Below the pieces are notes generated by a model. The model did no database searches, was not told where the DNA came from, and was given only the letters and a program-made list of their open reading frames with translations. Below are positions 8,418-16,617 of a stretch of DNA of 64,000 nt, in pieces. Position 1 is the stretch's first letter. Each line of letters opens with the position of its first letter. This stretch comes from Hyphomicrobium_A sp963782555 (GTDB lineage: Bacteria > Pseudomonadota > Alphaproteobacteria > Rhizobiales > Hyphomicrobiaceae), in contig CAWAKB010000002.1 of NCBI GenBank assembly GCA_963782555.1, positions 62,001 to 126,000 of the forward strand, given 5' to 3'. The translations under genes were made by a program, and so were the position numbers.

Positions 8418-9608
8418 TCAGGCAGCTTGCGCGGCGGGCGCGGGCGCCGGGGCGACACGGCGGCGCTCGATCTTGAAGCGCTCGGGCCGCTCATAGAGGA
8501 AGCGGGCCCACGTGTTGCGTACGAGCGCATGCAGGGTCAGCGGCACCGCGACCGCTACGGCGGTGACAATGAGCGAGACCACGTCCACATCGTCGATGAG
8601 CCCCGTCTTCAACAGGACGATGCGTGTCGCCGCCATCGGCAGCACGAACGAAACATAGAGCACGATGGAGTTGCGTCCGGCGTAGCGTACGAAGCGCGCA
8701 GCGTCCAGCCGCGACAGCAGCGAGGCGGCCGTCACCACCGCGATGGCGCCGATGAGACCGAAGGCGATGCGCAGTATAGGAACCTGCGCGAACGTTTCGA
8801 TCCCGGGCAGGCCCGACGGCTCGAAGGCGATAACGCTGTTGAACACGAACCAAGCCGACAAGCCGATCATGGCAAGGCCCGCATTCTCGCGCGCCCAGGC
8901 TGCGAGCTGGAACACCTTGGGTGCGAGCATGTAGCCCGTCAGGAAGAACACGAAGTAGTGCGCGCCGTAGTCGTCGATGGCTTCCCAGCCGGTGTGCATA
9001 GGAAATGTCTGCATGGCCGCGGCTGCGAGCCACAGGGCCCAATTGGGCAGGCCGAGCGCGCGTGCGAGCTTGGTCACCACGAAGAACAGCGGCAGGACGT
9101 AGATGAACCACAGGTTCGGGTTGGGGCCGATGAAGGCGTAAGCGAACTCGGCGAGCCAGGCCTGCGGGTCGGACACCAGCAGTGGCGCCTGCTTGACCGT
9201 CATCAGGATGACGAGCCAGAGCACGTAGAAATAGCCGAAATGCACCACCTTGCGGTCGAGGTAGGTGCGCCAGTCGCGGTCGATGACGCGGAAGAGAAAG
9301 AGGCCCGACAGGAGATAGAAGTCAGGCATGCGGAAGGGCTTGGCGAAGGCGACGACCCAATGCATGAAGCCGTCCTGGCCCATGGCGTTGCCCACGCCCA
9401 GCGTCGAATGCATCATGACGACGAGGATGATGCAGATGCCCTTGGCGTAGTCGAACCAGACGACGCGATCGTTTGCGCCGGCCATCCAGGGTGCCACAGG
9501 TGCGGCCGGCACAGGCGCGGCGCTCGAGTCGGCGCGCAGGTGTGCGCGCAAGGAGCCCCACGTCTCATGCCGGGACAGGCGCTCTTTGGGCGTCGCACTC
9601 TGGGACAT
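8418..9608 (-). CDS. Acyltransferase family 3 membrane protein
   Basis: Integral membrane O-acyltransferase of the acyltransferase-3/OpgC-like type, which acylates surface glycans or other periplasmic acceptors. The 396 residues begin with a soluble Ala/Pro-rich tail of about 45 residues, followed by WFDYAKGICIILVVMMHS, where a conserved His in the first membrane helix is typical. About ten hydrophobic segments follow, then a Pro/Ala-rich basic tail. The acceptor is unknown and the neighbours give no clue. The tRNA-Arg gene lies 180 bases upstream on the other strand. Confidence 0.8.
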   Translation of the reverse strand: MSQSATPKERLSRHETWGSLRAHLRADSSAAPVPAAPVAPWMAGANDRVVWFDYAKGICIILVVMMHSTLGVGNAMGQDGFMHWVVAFAKPFRMPDFYLLSGLFLFRVIDRDWRTYLDRKVVHFGYFYVLWLVILMTVKQAPLLVSDPQAWLAEFAYAFIGPNPNLWFIYVLPLFFVVTKLARALGLPNWALWLAAAAMQTFPMHTGWEAIDDYGAHYFVFFLTGYMLAPKVFQLAAWARENAGLAMIGLSAWFVFNSVIAFEPSGLPGIETFAQVPILRIAFGLIGAIAVVTAASLLSRLDAARFVRYAGRNSIVLYVSFVLPMAATRIVLLKTGLIDDVDVVSLIVTAVAVAVPLTLHALVRNTWARFLYERPERFKIERRRVAPAPAPAAQAA

Positions 9609-9787
9609 CGAAGACCTCTTGGGCGGGGAATGGACCGCGTATGAAGGTCAATCCCGCAAGAGTGAGGCCAAGACTGAGGACGATGGGGCGCAAGAGGATG
9701 CCGGGAAAATCGCGTGCGGACGGTTTGCGGGCCTGCAGCGGATGGGGTATCAAGTGCGGCCTGGGGAGTCTTGTGGCGACCCGTTAA

Positions 9788-9864
<77 letters not shown>

Positions 9865-10146
9865 GCGGGCCTTTCGGGCCGCTGCGTATCCGATTTCAAA
9901 TCGCGGGTTGGGCGAAACAAAGAGGACCTCAGCATCCGCTCCAACCAGAAGCGGTCGCTTGAGCCCGCGCGCTGCCTAATGAGCGTGCGTTATCTCGATC
10001 ACGCTATCGCAGATACTATTCGCTCAAATATTTCAATCCAATGTTCAGTCCCGTCCGCTAGCCTTCATGCTGGTCTGGGCTTCCTTGAGAGCTTCCGACA
10101 ATCCGGCTAACGCGTATTGAGGTTCAACAAGGGGCCCCCAAAAGAC

Positions 10147-10827
10147 ATGCCATTCATCGAGGCGAAGCCGTTCCCGTTTCAGTTCGATTTCGATCACGCC
10201 GCTCTCATCTGCATCGATATGCAGCGGGATTTCTGCCTGCCGGGCGGCTTTGCCGAATCCCTGGGCGACCACATCGAGAACGTTCAGCCCTGCATTCCGG
10301 TCATCGCCAAGCTGCAAGCCGCCTTTCGCAGGTGCAGGCTGCCGATCATCCACACGAAGGAATGTCACAAGCCGGATCTCTCCGACCTTCCCGCTGCCAA
10401 GCTCAACCGCGGCAACCCGAAGCGAAAGATCGGTGAGCCTGGACCGATGGGCCGGATACTCATCGATGGTGAACCAGGGACGGACTTCATCCCCGAGAAC
10501 GAGCCTTGGCTATACGAGCACGTCATCAGCAAACCGGGCAAGGACGCGTTCTACGCCACCGACCTCGACGAGTATCTGATGCGGCGGAAGATCAGCGGAT
10601 TGGTGATCACGGGCGTGACGACCGAGGTCTGCGTGCAGACGACCATGCGTTGTGCCAACGACCGCGGCTACGACTGCCTCCTGGTCGAGGACGGCACCGA
10701 CAGCTATTTCCCCGAGTTCAAGGAGGTCACGCTGAGATCATTGGTAGCGCAGGGCGCCATCGTCGGCTGGACGTGCAAGTCCGACGCCGTCCTCAGCGTG
10801 TTGGCCAAGGAGCGTGGACAGGTGTGA
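10147..10827 (+). CDS. Isochorismatase-fold cysteine hydrolase (biuret hydrolase-like)
   Basis: Cysteine amidohydrolase of the isochorismatase superfamily. The catalytic triad can be placed: Asp in LICIDMQRDFCLPGG, Lys in KPGKDAFYATDLDEYL, and Cys in GVTTEVCVQTTMR. The overall pattern resembles biuret and related carbamoyl-amide hydrolases, and the urea transporter gene 73 bases downstream fits a role in releasing or using urea-like nitrogen. The substrate is an inference. Start placed at the ATG of MPFIEAKPFPF, the usual family beginning, rather than a TTG 30 bases earlier. Confidence 0.82.
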   Translation: MPFIEAKPFPFQFDFDHAALICIDMQRDFCLPGGFAESLGDHIENVQPCIPVIAKLQAAFRRCRLPIIHTKECHKPDLSDLPAAKLNRGNPKRKIGEPGPMGRILIDGEPGTDFIPENEPWLYEHVISKPGKDAFYATDLDEYLMRRKISGLVITGVTTEVCVQTTMRCANDRGYDCLLVEDGTDSYFPEFKEVTLRSLVAQGAIVGWTCKSDAVLSVLAKERGQV

Positions 10828-10900
10828 CGCGCGCCTCACTTCTTGAGGTGGTGATTACCGCCTTGTCGGCCGCGGCGGGCGGATGGCATGGAGCCTGTAG

Positions 10901-11869
10901 ATGAAACCGCCCGTCGACTACATCTTCCCTCCGGTCGAAACGGGCCGCGTTCCCTACTGGCGGCTCGTCTTGCGCGGCTGCTCGCAGCTTTGCTTTCAGA
11001 GCAACGAGCTGACGGGCTTGTTGTTCCTGGCGGCGGTTTTCGTCGCTTCACCGATCAGCGCGGCCTACTTGCTTGTTGCCGGCATCCTAGCGCCGGCCGG
11101 ACGCATGCTGTTCGGCGAGCCCAAGGATATCGTGGAGAGCGGTCTGCCTAGCCTCAACCCGGGCCTAATCGCGCTGGCCCTGCCGGCCTTCTTTCATACC
11201 GGGTGGTCGAACGTCGGCATGTGGGGCGTGCTCGTCGCCGGCATCGTCGTCACTAGCCTGCTGGTGAGCCTGCTGCTGACGTTCGTACCGTTTCCGATCT
11301 CGGCGTTTCCGTTCCTGCTTGTCTTCTGGGCGCTTTCCGCGCTCGCCCCGCACACAGATGTCTTGCAGCCGATAACTCACACGCCGATCGACTTTACATT
11401 TCATCCACTCGTTGCCGTATTGCGCAGTCTCGGCCAAGCACTGTTCTCACCCAGCATCTGGTCGGGCGTTCTGTTTCTCATCGGCGTACTGCTGAGCAAC
11501 TGGCGCCACGGCGTCATCGCTCTCATGGGCGCCGTGATCGGCACGCTGGTCTCCTACTATTACCGCGACGTCGATGCTGGGAGCGTCAATCTAGGCCTCT
11601 ATGGGTTCAACGGTGTCCTGAGCGCCGTATCGGTCTTCGTCATTTGCGGCGGCCAGTTGCGGCTCGCCATCCTCGGCGCGCTTATCGCCACCATCCTAAC
11701 ACCGGCGATTGCCGACCTCGGCCTGCTGACGCTCGCAGCGCCATTTGTCTTCACAGCCTGGCTCATGCTCGCCCTAGGCTGGGTCGGAGACAATTGGTTC
11801 GATGAGCCGCCCGCACGTGTTGCAGCGGCGGATGCTGCCACACAACCTTCGCATAGCCGAGGAGAGTGA
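10901..11869 (+). CDS. Urea transporter
   Basis: Integral membrane channel of the urea transporter (UT/SLC14-like) family, 322 residues with about ten hydrophobic helices. The internal repeat of the family is visible as two related segments: CFQSNELTGLLFLAAVFVAS early, and SVNLGLYGFNGVLSAVSVFV later, which carries the LYGFNGVL signature. The hydrophilic C-terminus carries GDNWFDEPP. It probably passes urea across the inner membrane. It lies between the hydrolase and a cupin gene (3 bases apart from the latter) as one likely operon. Confidence 0.88.
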   Translation: MKPPVDYIFPPVETGRVPYWRLVLRGCSQLCFQSNELTGLLFLAAVFVASPISAAYLLVAGILAPAGRMLFGEPKDIVESGLPSLNPGLIALALPAFFHTGWSNVGMWGVLVAGIVVTSLLVSLLLTFVPFPISAFPFLLVFWALSALAPHTDVLQPITHTPIDFTFHPLVAVLRSLGQALFSPSIWSGVLFLIGVLLSNWRHGVIALMGAVIGTLVSYYYRDVDAGSVNLGLYGFNGVLSAVSVFVICGGQLRLAILGALIATILTPAIADLGLLTLAAPFVFTAWLMLALGWVGDNWFDEPPARVAAADAATQPSHSRGE

Positions 11870-11872
11870 TCC

Positions 11873-12241
11873 ATGTCCGAACAGGCCGCTTCGATCGTGC
11901 TGCCCGCTCTTATGGAGTACGCGACCAAGCTGCGTCATACCGAAGGCTGGGAGCAGTTCCGTCCGGGCGTGACCGCACGCTGGTTGTACGGAGACTTTCA
12001 TGCCGGACCCTCGGCGGTGCTGCTGCGCTACGAGCCCGGTGCGCGCGTCGCCGAGCACGAACACGTCGGCTACGAGCACATGCTCGTCCTCGACGGCGAC
12101 CAGTTCGACGAGCACGGCACGTACCCAGCCGGCAGCTTCGTCATCAATCCGCCTGGCACGCGGCACTCTCCGGGCAGCAAGAGTGGCTGCGTCGCGCTTC
12201 TGATCTATGAGAAGCCCGTACGCTTCGTCGCGCCAGAATAG
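11873..12241 (+). CDS. Cupin-domain protein (ChrR-like)
   Basis: Small single-domain cupin of 122 residues. Cupin motif 1 is seen in LLRYEPGARVAEHEHVGYEHMLVLDG (His-x-His, Glu/His metal ligands) and motif 2 in FVINPPGTRHSPGSKSG. Similar domains form the sensing part of ChrR-type anti-sigma factors and many metal-dependent enzymes; which applies here cannot be told. It starts 3 bases after the urea transporter stop, with GGAGAG as ribosome binding site, so it is translationally linked to that gene. Confidence 0.8.
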   Translation: MSEQAASIVLPALMEYATKLRHTEGWEQFRPGVTARWLYGDFHAGPSAVLLRYEPGARVAEHEHVGYEHMLVLDGDQFDEHGTYPAGSFVINPPGTRHSPGSKSGCVALLIYEKPVRFVAPE

Positions 12242-12381
12242 TCTTGAGGCGCTCAAGTTCGAGCCCAATCTAGGGGTCTAGCTCGAGGGCTTGGGACTAC
12301 TCGCGAAGCTCGGCTTCGAGGCCTTCCAACGCACCACTTGGGTGCGCCAGAAGGAACTAACTTCGTTACCTCGTATCGGCT

Positions 12382-12688
12382 GTCAATCAGGCAGCCTTTG
12401 TCTCGGCCGGGTCGTCGCGGATGATGACCGTGCTGACGACCGGAAAAATCTGATCGCCAGGCATGCCGACGCACCGCGCGTGCTCGCGGATCGATTGAGG
12501 ATCGCGCGCCTCATAGATGCAGACCGTCCCGATGCGGCCGTTGGGCTCCTCGACCACATAGCTGCGGATCCAGCGGACACGGTCGGGCAACTCCTCGTTG
12601 CCGATCCGGGCCGACTTGGCTCCGGCGGCTTCGAGCTCTTGCATATCCGCCCAGGCGCTCGGGCGGCGAACGCCGTAGAGATCCAAGC
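12382..12688. repeat. Direct repeat copy 1 (DUF4242 gene duplication)
   Basis: This block matches 13083-13387 at roughly nine in ten positions by eye, starting from TCAATCAGGC and running through the whole DUF4242 reading frame. The copies are about 700 bases apart in the same orientation, indicating tandem duplication. Confidence 0.8.
12387..12686 (-). CDS. DUF4242 family protein, copy 1
   Basis: About 99 residues, DUF4242 (SCO4226-like) family, a small ferredoxin-fold protein for which nickel binding has been described in one member. Motifs VRWIRSYVVEEPNGRIGT and CIYEARDPQSIREHAR are typical. The paralogue at 13088-13387 is nearly identical, but there the first codon is ATG while here the matching codon is TTG, with a GTG two codons earlier. 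Translation may be weaker, or this copy may be drifting. Confidence 0.75.
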   Translation of the reverse strand: MDLYGVRRPSAWADMQELEAAGAKSARIGNEELPDRVRWIRSYVVEEPNGRIGTVCIYEARDPQSIREHARCVGMPGDQIFPVVSTVIIRDDPAETKAA

Positions 12689-12767
12689 GCACCTACATGA
12701 ACGCCTCTGGAACCGGCAGCGTCGGGCCAAAAGCAGAAGCGCAGGTGGCCTCGCCAGCCGGCGCCGT

Positions 12768-12992
12768 CTATTGCCGACGCAGAAACTTGAGACCGGCCTC
12801 GGTCACCACCACTTGATCGCCTTCGCCAGGCACGCCTCGGCGCTCGACGAAGCCACGGTCCGTCGCATCCTCCCACACTGTCAGTCGCGGGCAGGATGTG
12901 CGCCACACCTCGATGACCTCGGAATAGGCGCGCGGCTCCTTTGCGACCCATTCGATGAGATCGCGCACGAGAGGATCAAGCGTGTCGGCCAT
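12768..12992 (-). CDS. Small conserved-looking protein of unknown function
   Basis: 74 residues, starting MADTLDPLVRDLIEWVAKEP and ending VVVTEAGLKFLRRQ. Alternating helix-like stretches and the VTEAGLKFL ending resemble a winged-helix fold, but I do not recognise a family. It lies between the two DUF4242 copies on the same strand, with GTGTCCAGATG context at its start. The three may form one transcript. Confidence 0.55.
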   Translation of the reverse strand: MADTLDPLVRDLIEWVAKEPRAYSEVIEVWRTSCPRLTVWEDATDRGFVERRGVPGEGDQVVVTEAGLKFLRRQ

Positions 12993-13082
12993 CTGGACAC
13001 TCCTGGCAACTTCGGCGAGCCGCGTACCAACGGCAGAATAGCGTCGAAGTGTCGCTCAGAATTGGACAGGCCGTGGCCGGCT

Positions 13083-13387
13083 TTCAATCAGGCGGCCTTT
13101 GTCTCGGCCGGGTCGTCGCGGATGATGACCGTGCTGACGACCGGGAAAATCTGGTCGCCCGGCATGCCGACGCGCCGCGCATGCGCACGGATCAATTCGG
13201 GATCCCGCGCCTCATAGACGCAGAACGTCCCGATGCGGCCGTCCGGCTCCTCGACCACGTAGCTGCGGATCCAGCGGACCCGGTCGGGCATCTCCTCGTT
13301 GCCGATCCGGGCCGACTTGGCTCCGGCGGCTTCGAGCTCCTGCATATCCGCCCAGGCACTCGGGCGGCGAACGACGTAGAGATCCAT
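13083..13387. repeat. Direct repeat copy 2 (DUF4242 gene duplication)
   Basis: Partner of 12382-12688. It begins TCAATCAGGCGGCC, whereas copy 1 has TCAATCAGGCAGCC, and continues with scattered single-base differences, many of them silent. Confidence 0.8.
13088..13387 (-). CDS. DUF4242 family protein, copy 2
   Basis: 99 residues starting at ATG (MDLYVVRRPSAWADMQELEA). Same family and same motifs as the copy at 12387-12686; differences are mostly conservative (for example NG to DG, QS to EL, CV to RV). With an ATG start and TAGGAGCACAGCC before it, this is probably the better expressed copy. Function is unknown; the family binds metal in at least one characterised member. Confidence 0.8.
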   Translation of the reverse strand: MDLYVVRRPSAWADMQELEAAGAKSARIGNEEMPDRVRWIRSYVVEEPDGRIGTFCVYEARDPELIRAHARRVGMPGDQIFPVVSTVIIRDDPAETKAA

Positions 13388-13457
13388 GGCTGTGCTCCTA
13401 TTTGAGTGAAATATAGGATTGAGCGCGGCGTGCTCGTTGCGCCCGGTGAATTCGGGA

Positions 13458-14288
13458 TCAGCTTCTCTTGGTGATCACCGCCTCGAGATATTCGCTGTGC
13501 ACGACCAGCGTGCCGTCGGCGGCAACGTTGAACTGGTCGAGGAGAGCGTAGAGATCGGTCTCGAGCGCCTCGCGTGCCTCAGGATCGATCGCCGCGAATG
13601 CTTTGAGGACGGGACCATAGTACGTGCGGAAGATCTCGAGCCAATGCTCGGCCGACTTGTAGCGGAAGACGAAATTCCGGCTCTCCGCCGCGACGCTCGC
13701 CTTCGCGCCAAACAGGTCGTCGAGATACGCCCTCTTGCCCCACAGCGCCGGTGACTTCACGCCCGGTGCCGGCGGGACGTATTTCCCGATGGTCTTGAAC
13801 ACGTGGCCGATGAAGCCCTCCGGCGTCCAGTTGGCCAATCCGATCGTTCCGCCCGGGCGGCAGACGCGCATGAGCTCGCGCGCGGCCTGCGCCTGGTTCG
13901 CCGTGAACATGACGCCGAAGGTCGAAAGGACGACATCAAAAGAGGCGTCCGGGAACGGAAGCGCCTCGGCGTCAGCTACCTCGAAGGCGACGGGCAAACG
14001 CTCGGCTGCGGCCCGCACGCGCGCGCGAGTGAGCAGCGCGCCGATGTAGTCCGTCGACACCACGTCGGCGAAGCGCCGCGCCGCGGCGAGCGTCGCATTG
14101 CCGTTGCCGGCGGCGACGTCGAGGACGCGTTGGCCCGCGCGCAGATCGACGGCCTCGCACAACGTCTCGCCGACGATCTGCACGGTGGTGCCGATAATGG
14201 CATAGTCGCCGGAGCTCCAGGCGGCCCGCTGGCGCGCTTTAGTGGCGGCGAGATTCATGGTGGTGGGGGTGGCCATTTGAACGTTCAT
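13458..14288 (-). CDS. Class I SAM-dependent methyltransferase
   Basis: 276 residues, Rossmann-fold methyltransferase of the UbiE/type-11 group. The SAM-binding motif I is VLDVAAGNGNATLAAA, followed by an acidic strand end (STDYIGALL), VADAEALPFPDASFDVVLS and LMRVCRPGGTIGLANW. The C-terminal half (YKSAEHWLEIFRTYYGP) probably shapes the substrate pocket. The substrate is not known; relatives act on quinones, sterol-like lipids and small metabolites. It is cytosolic, with no signal peptide. Confidence 0.85.
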   Translation of the reverse strand: MNVQMATPTTMNLAATKARQRAAWSSGDYAIIGTTVQIVGETLCEAVDLRAGQRVLDVAAGNGNATLAAARRFADVVSTDYIGALLTRARVRAAAERLPVAFEVADAEALPFPDASFDVVLSTFGVMFTANQAQAARELMRVCRPGGTIGLANWTPEGFIGHVFKTIGKYVPPAPGVKSPALWGKRAYLDDLFGAKASVAAESRNFVFRYKSAEHWLEIFRTYYGPVLKAFAAIDPEAREALETDLYALLDQFNVAADGTLVVHSEYLEAVITKRS

Positions 14289-14360
14289 TGGTCTCGTCCT
14301 TCGTTGCGCGCTTGTGCTTTCCCGAGTGCGATGGCCGGGACAAAACCGGCCATCTCGCTG

Positions 14361-14482
14361 AGCGCGTTATGGCCTTCGCGCCGGCTAGAGCGTGAGTCAC
14401 GCCCATCCACTTCGATGTCGCTGTGGGTCAACGCGGATCGGGGCGCGCCGTACGCGAAATGGCCGGGACGAGCCCGGCCATC
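14361..14482 (-). repeat. Intergenic leader repeat, copy R1
   Basis: Shares with three later copies the AGCGTGAGTCACG block, the CCACTTCGATGTCGCTGT block and the hairpin ATGGCCGGG/CCCGGCCAT. This copy is the most divergent and lies upstream (on the minus strand) of the methyltransferase gene. Confidence 0.65.
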
Positions 14483-14504
14483 GCGTCGTTCTTGGATCCA
14501 CGGC

Positions 14505-15477
14505 CTAATACTGGGTCGTGGTCGAGGTTGTGGGGGGCGGCGCAGGACCGCCCTGGAACCCGTGCGCCACCCCGTGGCCGAAGTCGGAAATGCCTTTAAT
14601 GACGTTATCGACGCCCGAGGCGAACCCGGAGTCGAATTGGTCTGAGCAGCACGGTTTCCCTGGGGGTGGCGGCGGCGGCGGGGCGATGGCGACGGCCGCG
14701 CGGCCTTCGCCAATAACGGCTCCAACTTGAACGCTCTTGTCACCGCCGATGCCCTTGGCGCCGGAAATCGTCAGCGAGCCGCCAGACAACGTCTGCGAAT
14801 TCGGAGCCGTTGGAGACGGTGATCGTGCCGGGACGGCTGGAGGACACGGTCACGCCGCCTGCGCCGTCGCGGATCTGCACCGTGTTCGCACCATTGGAGA
14901 TGGTGACCGTGCCCGGAGGCGGCGACGGGATGGGATGCACCGTATTCTCGGCGCCGGGGCCGGTCACGCTGCCAGGCGCCGCCGAACCGGTGTTGGCTTG
15001 GCCGTCGAGCCCCTTCCTTCCGGCGATGCCTTTGCCAAACACATACCCATCGGCCGTGGTGGCGGTGCCGGTCGTGGTGGTGGTGGTGCCGGTTGTCGTG
15101 GTGCCGGTCGTCTTGTCCTTGTCGGTCGTCTTCTCGGCCTGCTTTGCTTCCTTCTCCTTCATCTTCTCGGCGCGCTTTGCCTCCTTCTGCGCCTGCTTCT
15201 CAGCGCGCTTGGCCTCCCTCTCCGCCTTCTTCTCGGCGTGCTTGGAGTCCTTGTCCTTATGCTTGTCGGAGCTCTTGTCCTTGCGGACTTCGCGAAGCGA
15301 ATGCTTGTCACTGCGATCGCGACCGGAGTCGCGGCTCTTCATCTGGTGGTCGGACCCGCGGTCGGAGCCGTGGTCGTGATTGCCGTGGGCGAGGGCGCTC
15401 CCGGCGGCGAGAAGCGTTCCGGCCGCAACCATTGCGGCAAGTCGGGTCAAAGAGGGGATCAGTCGAGGGGTGTTCAT
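14505..15477 (-). CDS. Secreted charged/low-complexity protein, broken by one extra base
   Basis: Signal peptide MNTPRLIPSLTRLAAMVAAG cleaved near ALAHG, then a His/Asp stretch, a long Lys/Glu/Ala-rich coiled-coil-like block (roughly residues 60-120), a Thr-rich linker, and a region with repeating TVTISNG/TITVSNG strands. The frame shifts near 14798 at GAATTCG: removing one T leads into QTLSGGSLTISGAKGIGG and on through a run of prolines and a Cys pair to the stop at 14505, giving about 324 residues. No enzyme motif; probably a cell-surface or periplasmic structural protein. Leader and signal-peptide region are duplicated at 15945-16206. Confidence 0.6.
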
Positions 15478-15680
15478 GGCATAGTTCCTATGCTGGGGGA
15501 GCGAGCTGCTCCGCATCAAAAGCGGCTCCGTAGCGCGCGTTATGCGGCCCGCGCCCGCCAAAGCGTGAGTCACGCTCGTCCACTTCGATGTCGCTGTCAG
15601 TCAATGCGGATCGGCCCGGCCCTGCGAGCAGATGCGTGCCGGAGCCCCAAACGAAATGGCCGGGGCGAGCCCGGCCATCT
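15420..15680 (-). repeat. Leader plus signal-peptide repeat, copy R2
   Basis: Covers the signal-peptide codons (MNTPRLIP to MVAAG) and about 200 bases upstream on the minus strand. It contains CATCAAAAGCGGCTCCG, GCGCGCGTTATGCGGCCC, AGCGTGAGTCACGCTCGTCC and the terminator-like hairpin ATGGCCGGGGCGAGCCCGGC. It is strongly similar to 15945-16206. Confidence 0.8.
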
Positions 15681-15710
15681 CACGTTTGCGGTCGCTGCGA
15701 TCCCAGGTTT

Positions 15711-16001
15711 CTACTGCAGGCTCGAGGGGCGTTGGTGCGGGTTGCCGCCACCGCGGCTTGGTACCACAGTATCGGGGATTATGACCGCGTTCGGGGGCGG
15801 CGACACGATCGAATGACCGGTATACGCGACGCCGGGGCCAGTCGCGGTGCCGGGAGCCTGAGTCGCCCTGATGCGGGAGTGCATCGGGCCAACGACGCCT
15901 CTGCCCTTGGCCAGGGCGGCGTCGGCGACGATGAGTATCGTACCCGCCGCAACCATTGCGGCAAGTCGGGTCACATAGGGGATCAGTCTAGGGGTGTTCA
16001 T
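15711..16001 (-). CDS. Small secreted protein sharing its signal peptide with the neighbouring gene
   Basis: 96 residues. The signal peptide MNTPRLIPYVTRLAAMVAAG is nearly the same as that of the gene at 14505-15477, but the mature part (KGRGVVGPMHSRIRATQAPG onwards, Pro/Val-rich) is unrelated to that protein. No family recognised. The shared leader suggests the 5' region was copied as a unit. Confidence 0.5.
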   Translation of the reverse strand: MNTPRLIPYVTRLAAMVAAGTILIVADAALAKGRGVVGPMHSRIRATQAPGTATGPGVAYTGHSIVSPPPNAVIIPDTVVPSRGGGNPHQRPSSLQ

Positions 16002-16206
16002 GGGCTTAGTTCCTGTGCTGGGGGAGCGGGTTGCTCCGCATCAAAAGTGGCTCCGGTGCGCGCGTTATGCGGCCCGCGCCGGCCCAAGCGTGAGTCACGC
16101 TCGTCCACTTCAATGTCGCTGTCGGTCAATGCGCAGCGGGGCGGCCCTGCGAGCAGATGCGTGCCGGAGCCCCAAACGAAATGGCCGGGGCGAGCCCGGC
16201 CATCTT
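15945..16206 (-). repeat. Leader plus signal-peptide repeat, copy R3
   Basis: Near-duplicate of 15420-15680, including signal-peptide codons, the CATCAAAAGTGGCTCCG block, AGCGTGAGTCACGCTCGTCC and the ATGGCCGGGGCGAGCCCGGC hairpin. Confidence 0.8.
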
Positions 16207-16320
16207 GTTTTTTGTCGGTCGCGGCGAACCGCATCGAGCGCTTTCGGCGTTTCTCAGCCACAAGTCCCTTATTCCGACTGGCGTGCGTCGCAAATTCCTT
16301 CCGGTGAACTTGAGAGATCA

Positions 16321-16449
16321 CTACGCATTCAGAACGACGAAGACGCCGATGCCTATTGCCGGACCCACTAAGGTGGCCAGAACAATCATTGCAAATGACC
16401 TGAGCACCGAGCCAAAGCGGCCGTCTTGGTTCTGTGTCACGGCGAGCAT
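16321..16449 (-). CDS. Possible 42-residue membrane peptide
   Basis: Starts MLAVTQNQDGRFGSVLRSF and has one hydrophobic segment (AMIVLATLVGPAIGIGVFVV) up to the C-terminus. It lies directly downstream of repeat copy R4, just as the two secreted genes follow R2 and R3, which is the main support. No family recognised. Confidence 0.35.
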   Translation of the reverse strand: MLAVTQNQDGRFGSVLRSFAMIVLATLVGPAIGIGVFVVLNA

Positions 16450-16458
16450 CTGGGCCTT

Positions 16459-16590
16459 GTTCCTATGCTGGGGGAGCGAACCGCTCTCTTGAAAGAGCGA
16501 ATCTGCAGCGCGCGTTATGCGGCCCACGCGCGGGCAAGCGTGAGTCGCGCTCGGCCACTTCAATGTCGCTGTCAGTCAGTGCTGATCAGC
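16459..16590 (-). repeat. Intergenic leader repeat, copy R4
   Basis: Partial copy of the R2/R3 unit: TTCCTATGCTGGGGGAGCGA, GCGCGCGTTATGCGGCCC, AAGCGTGAGTCGCGCTCG and CCACTTCAATGTCGCTGTC are kept. The terminator-like hairpin end is missing. Confidence 0.7.
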
Positions 16591-16617
16591 GTCGTCGATC
16601 TTTGGAGAACGGCCCTG

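Noticed and set aside
8427..9644. 405-codon plus-strand open frame
   Set aside because: Antisense shadow of the acyltransferase gene, with the His/Glu/Arg-rich composition of a complementary frame.
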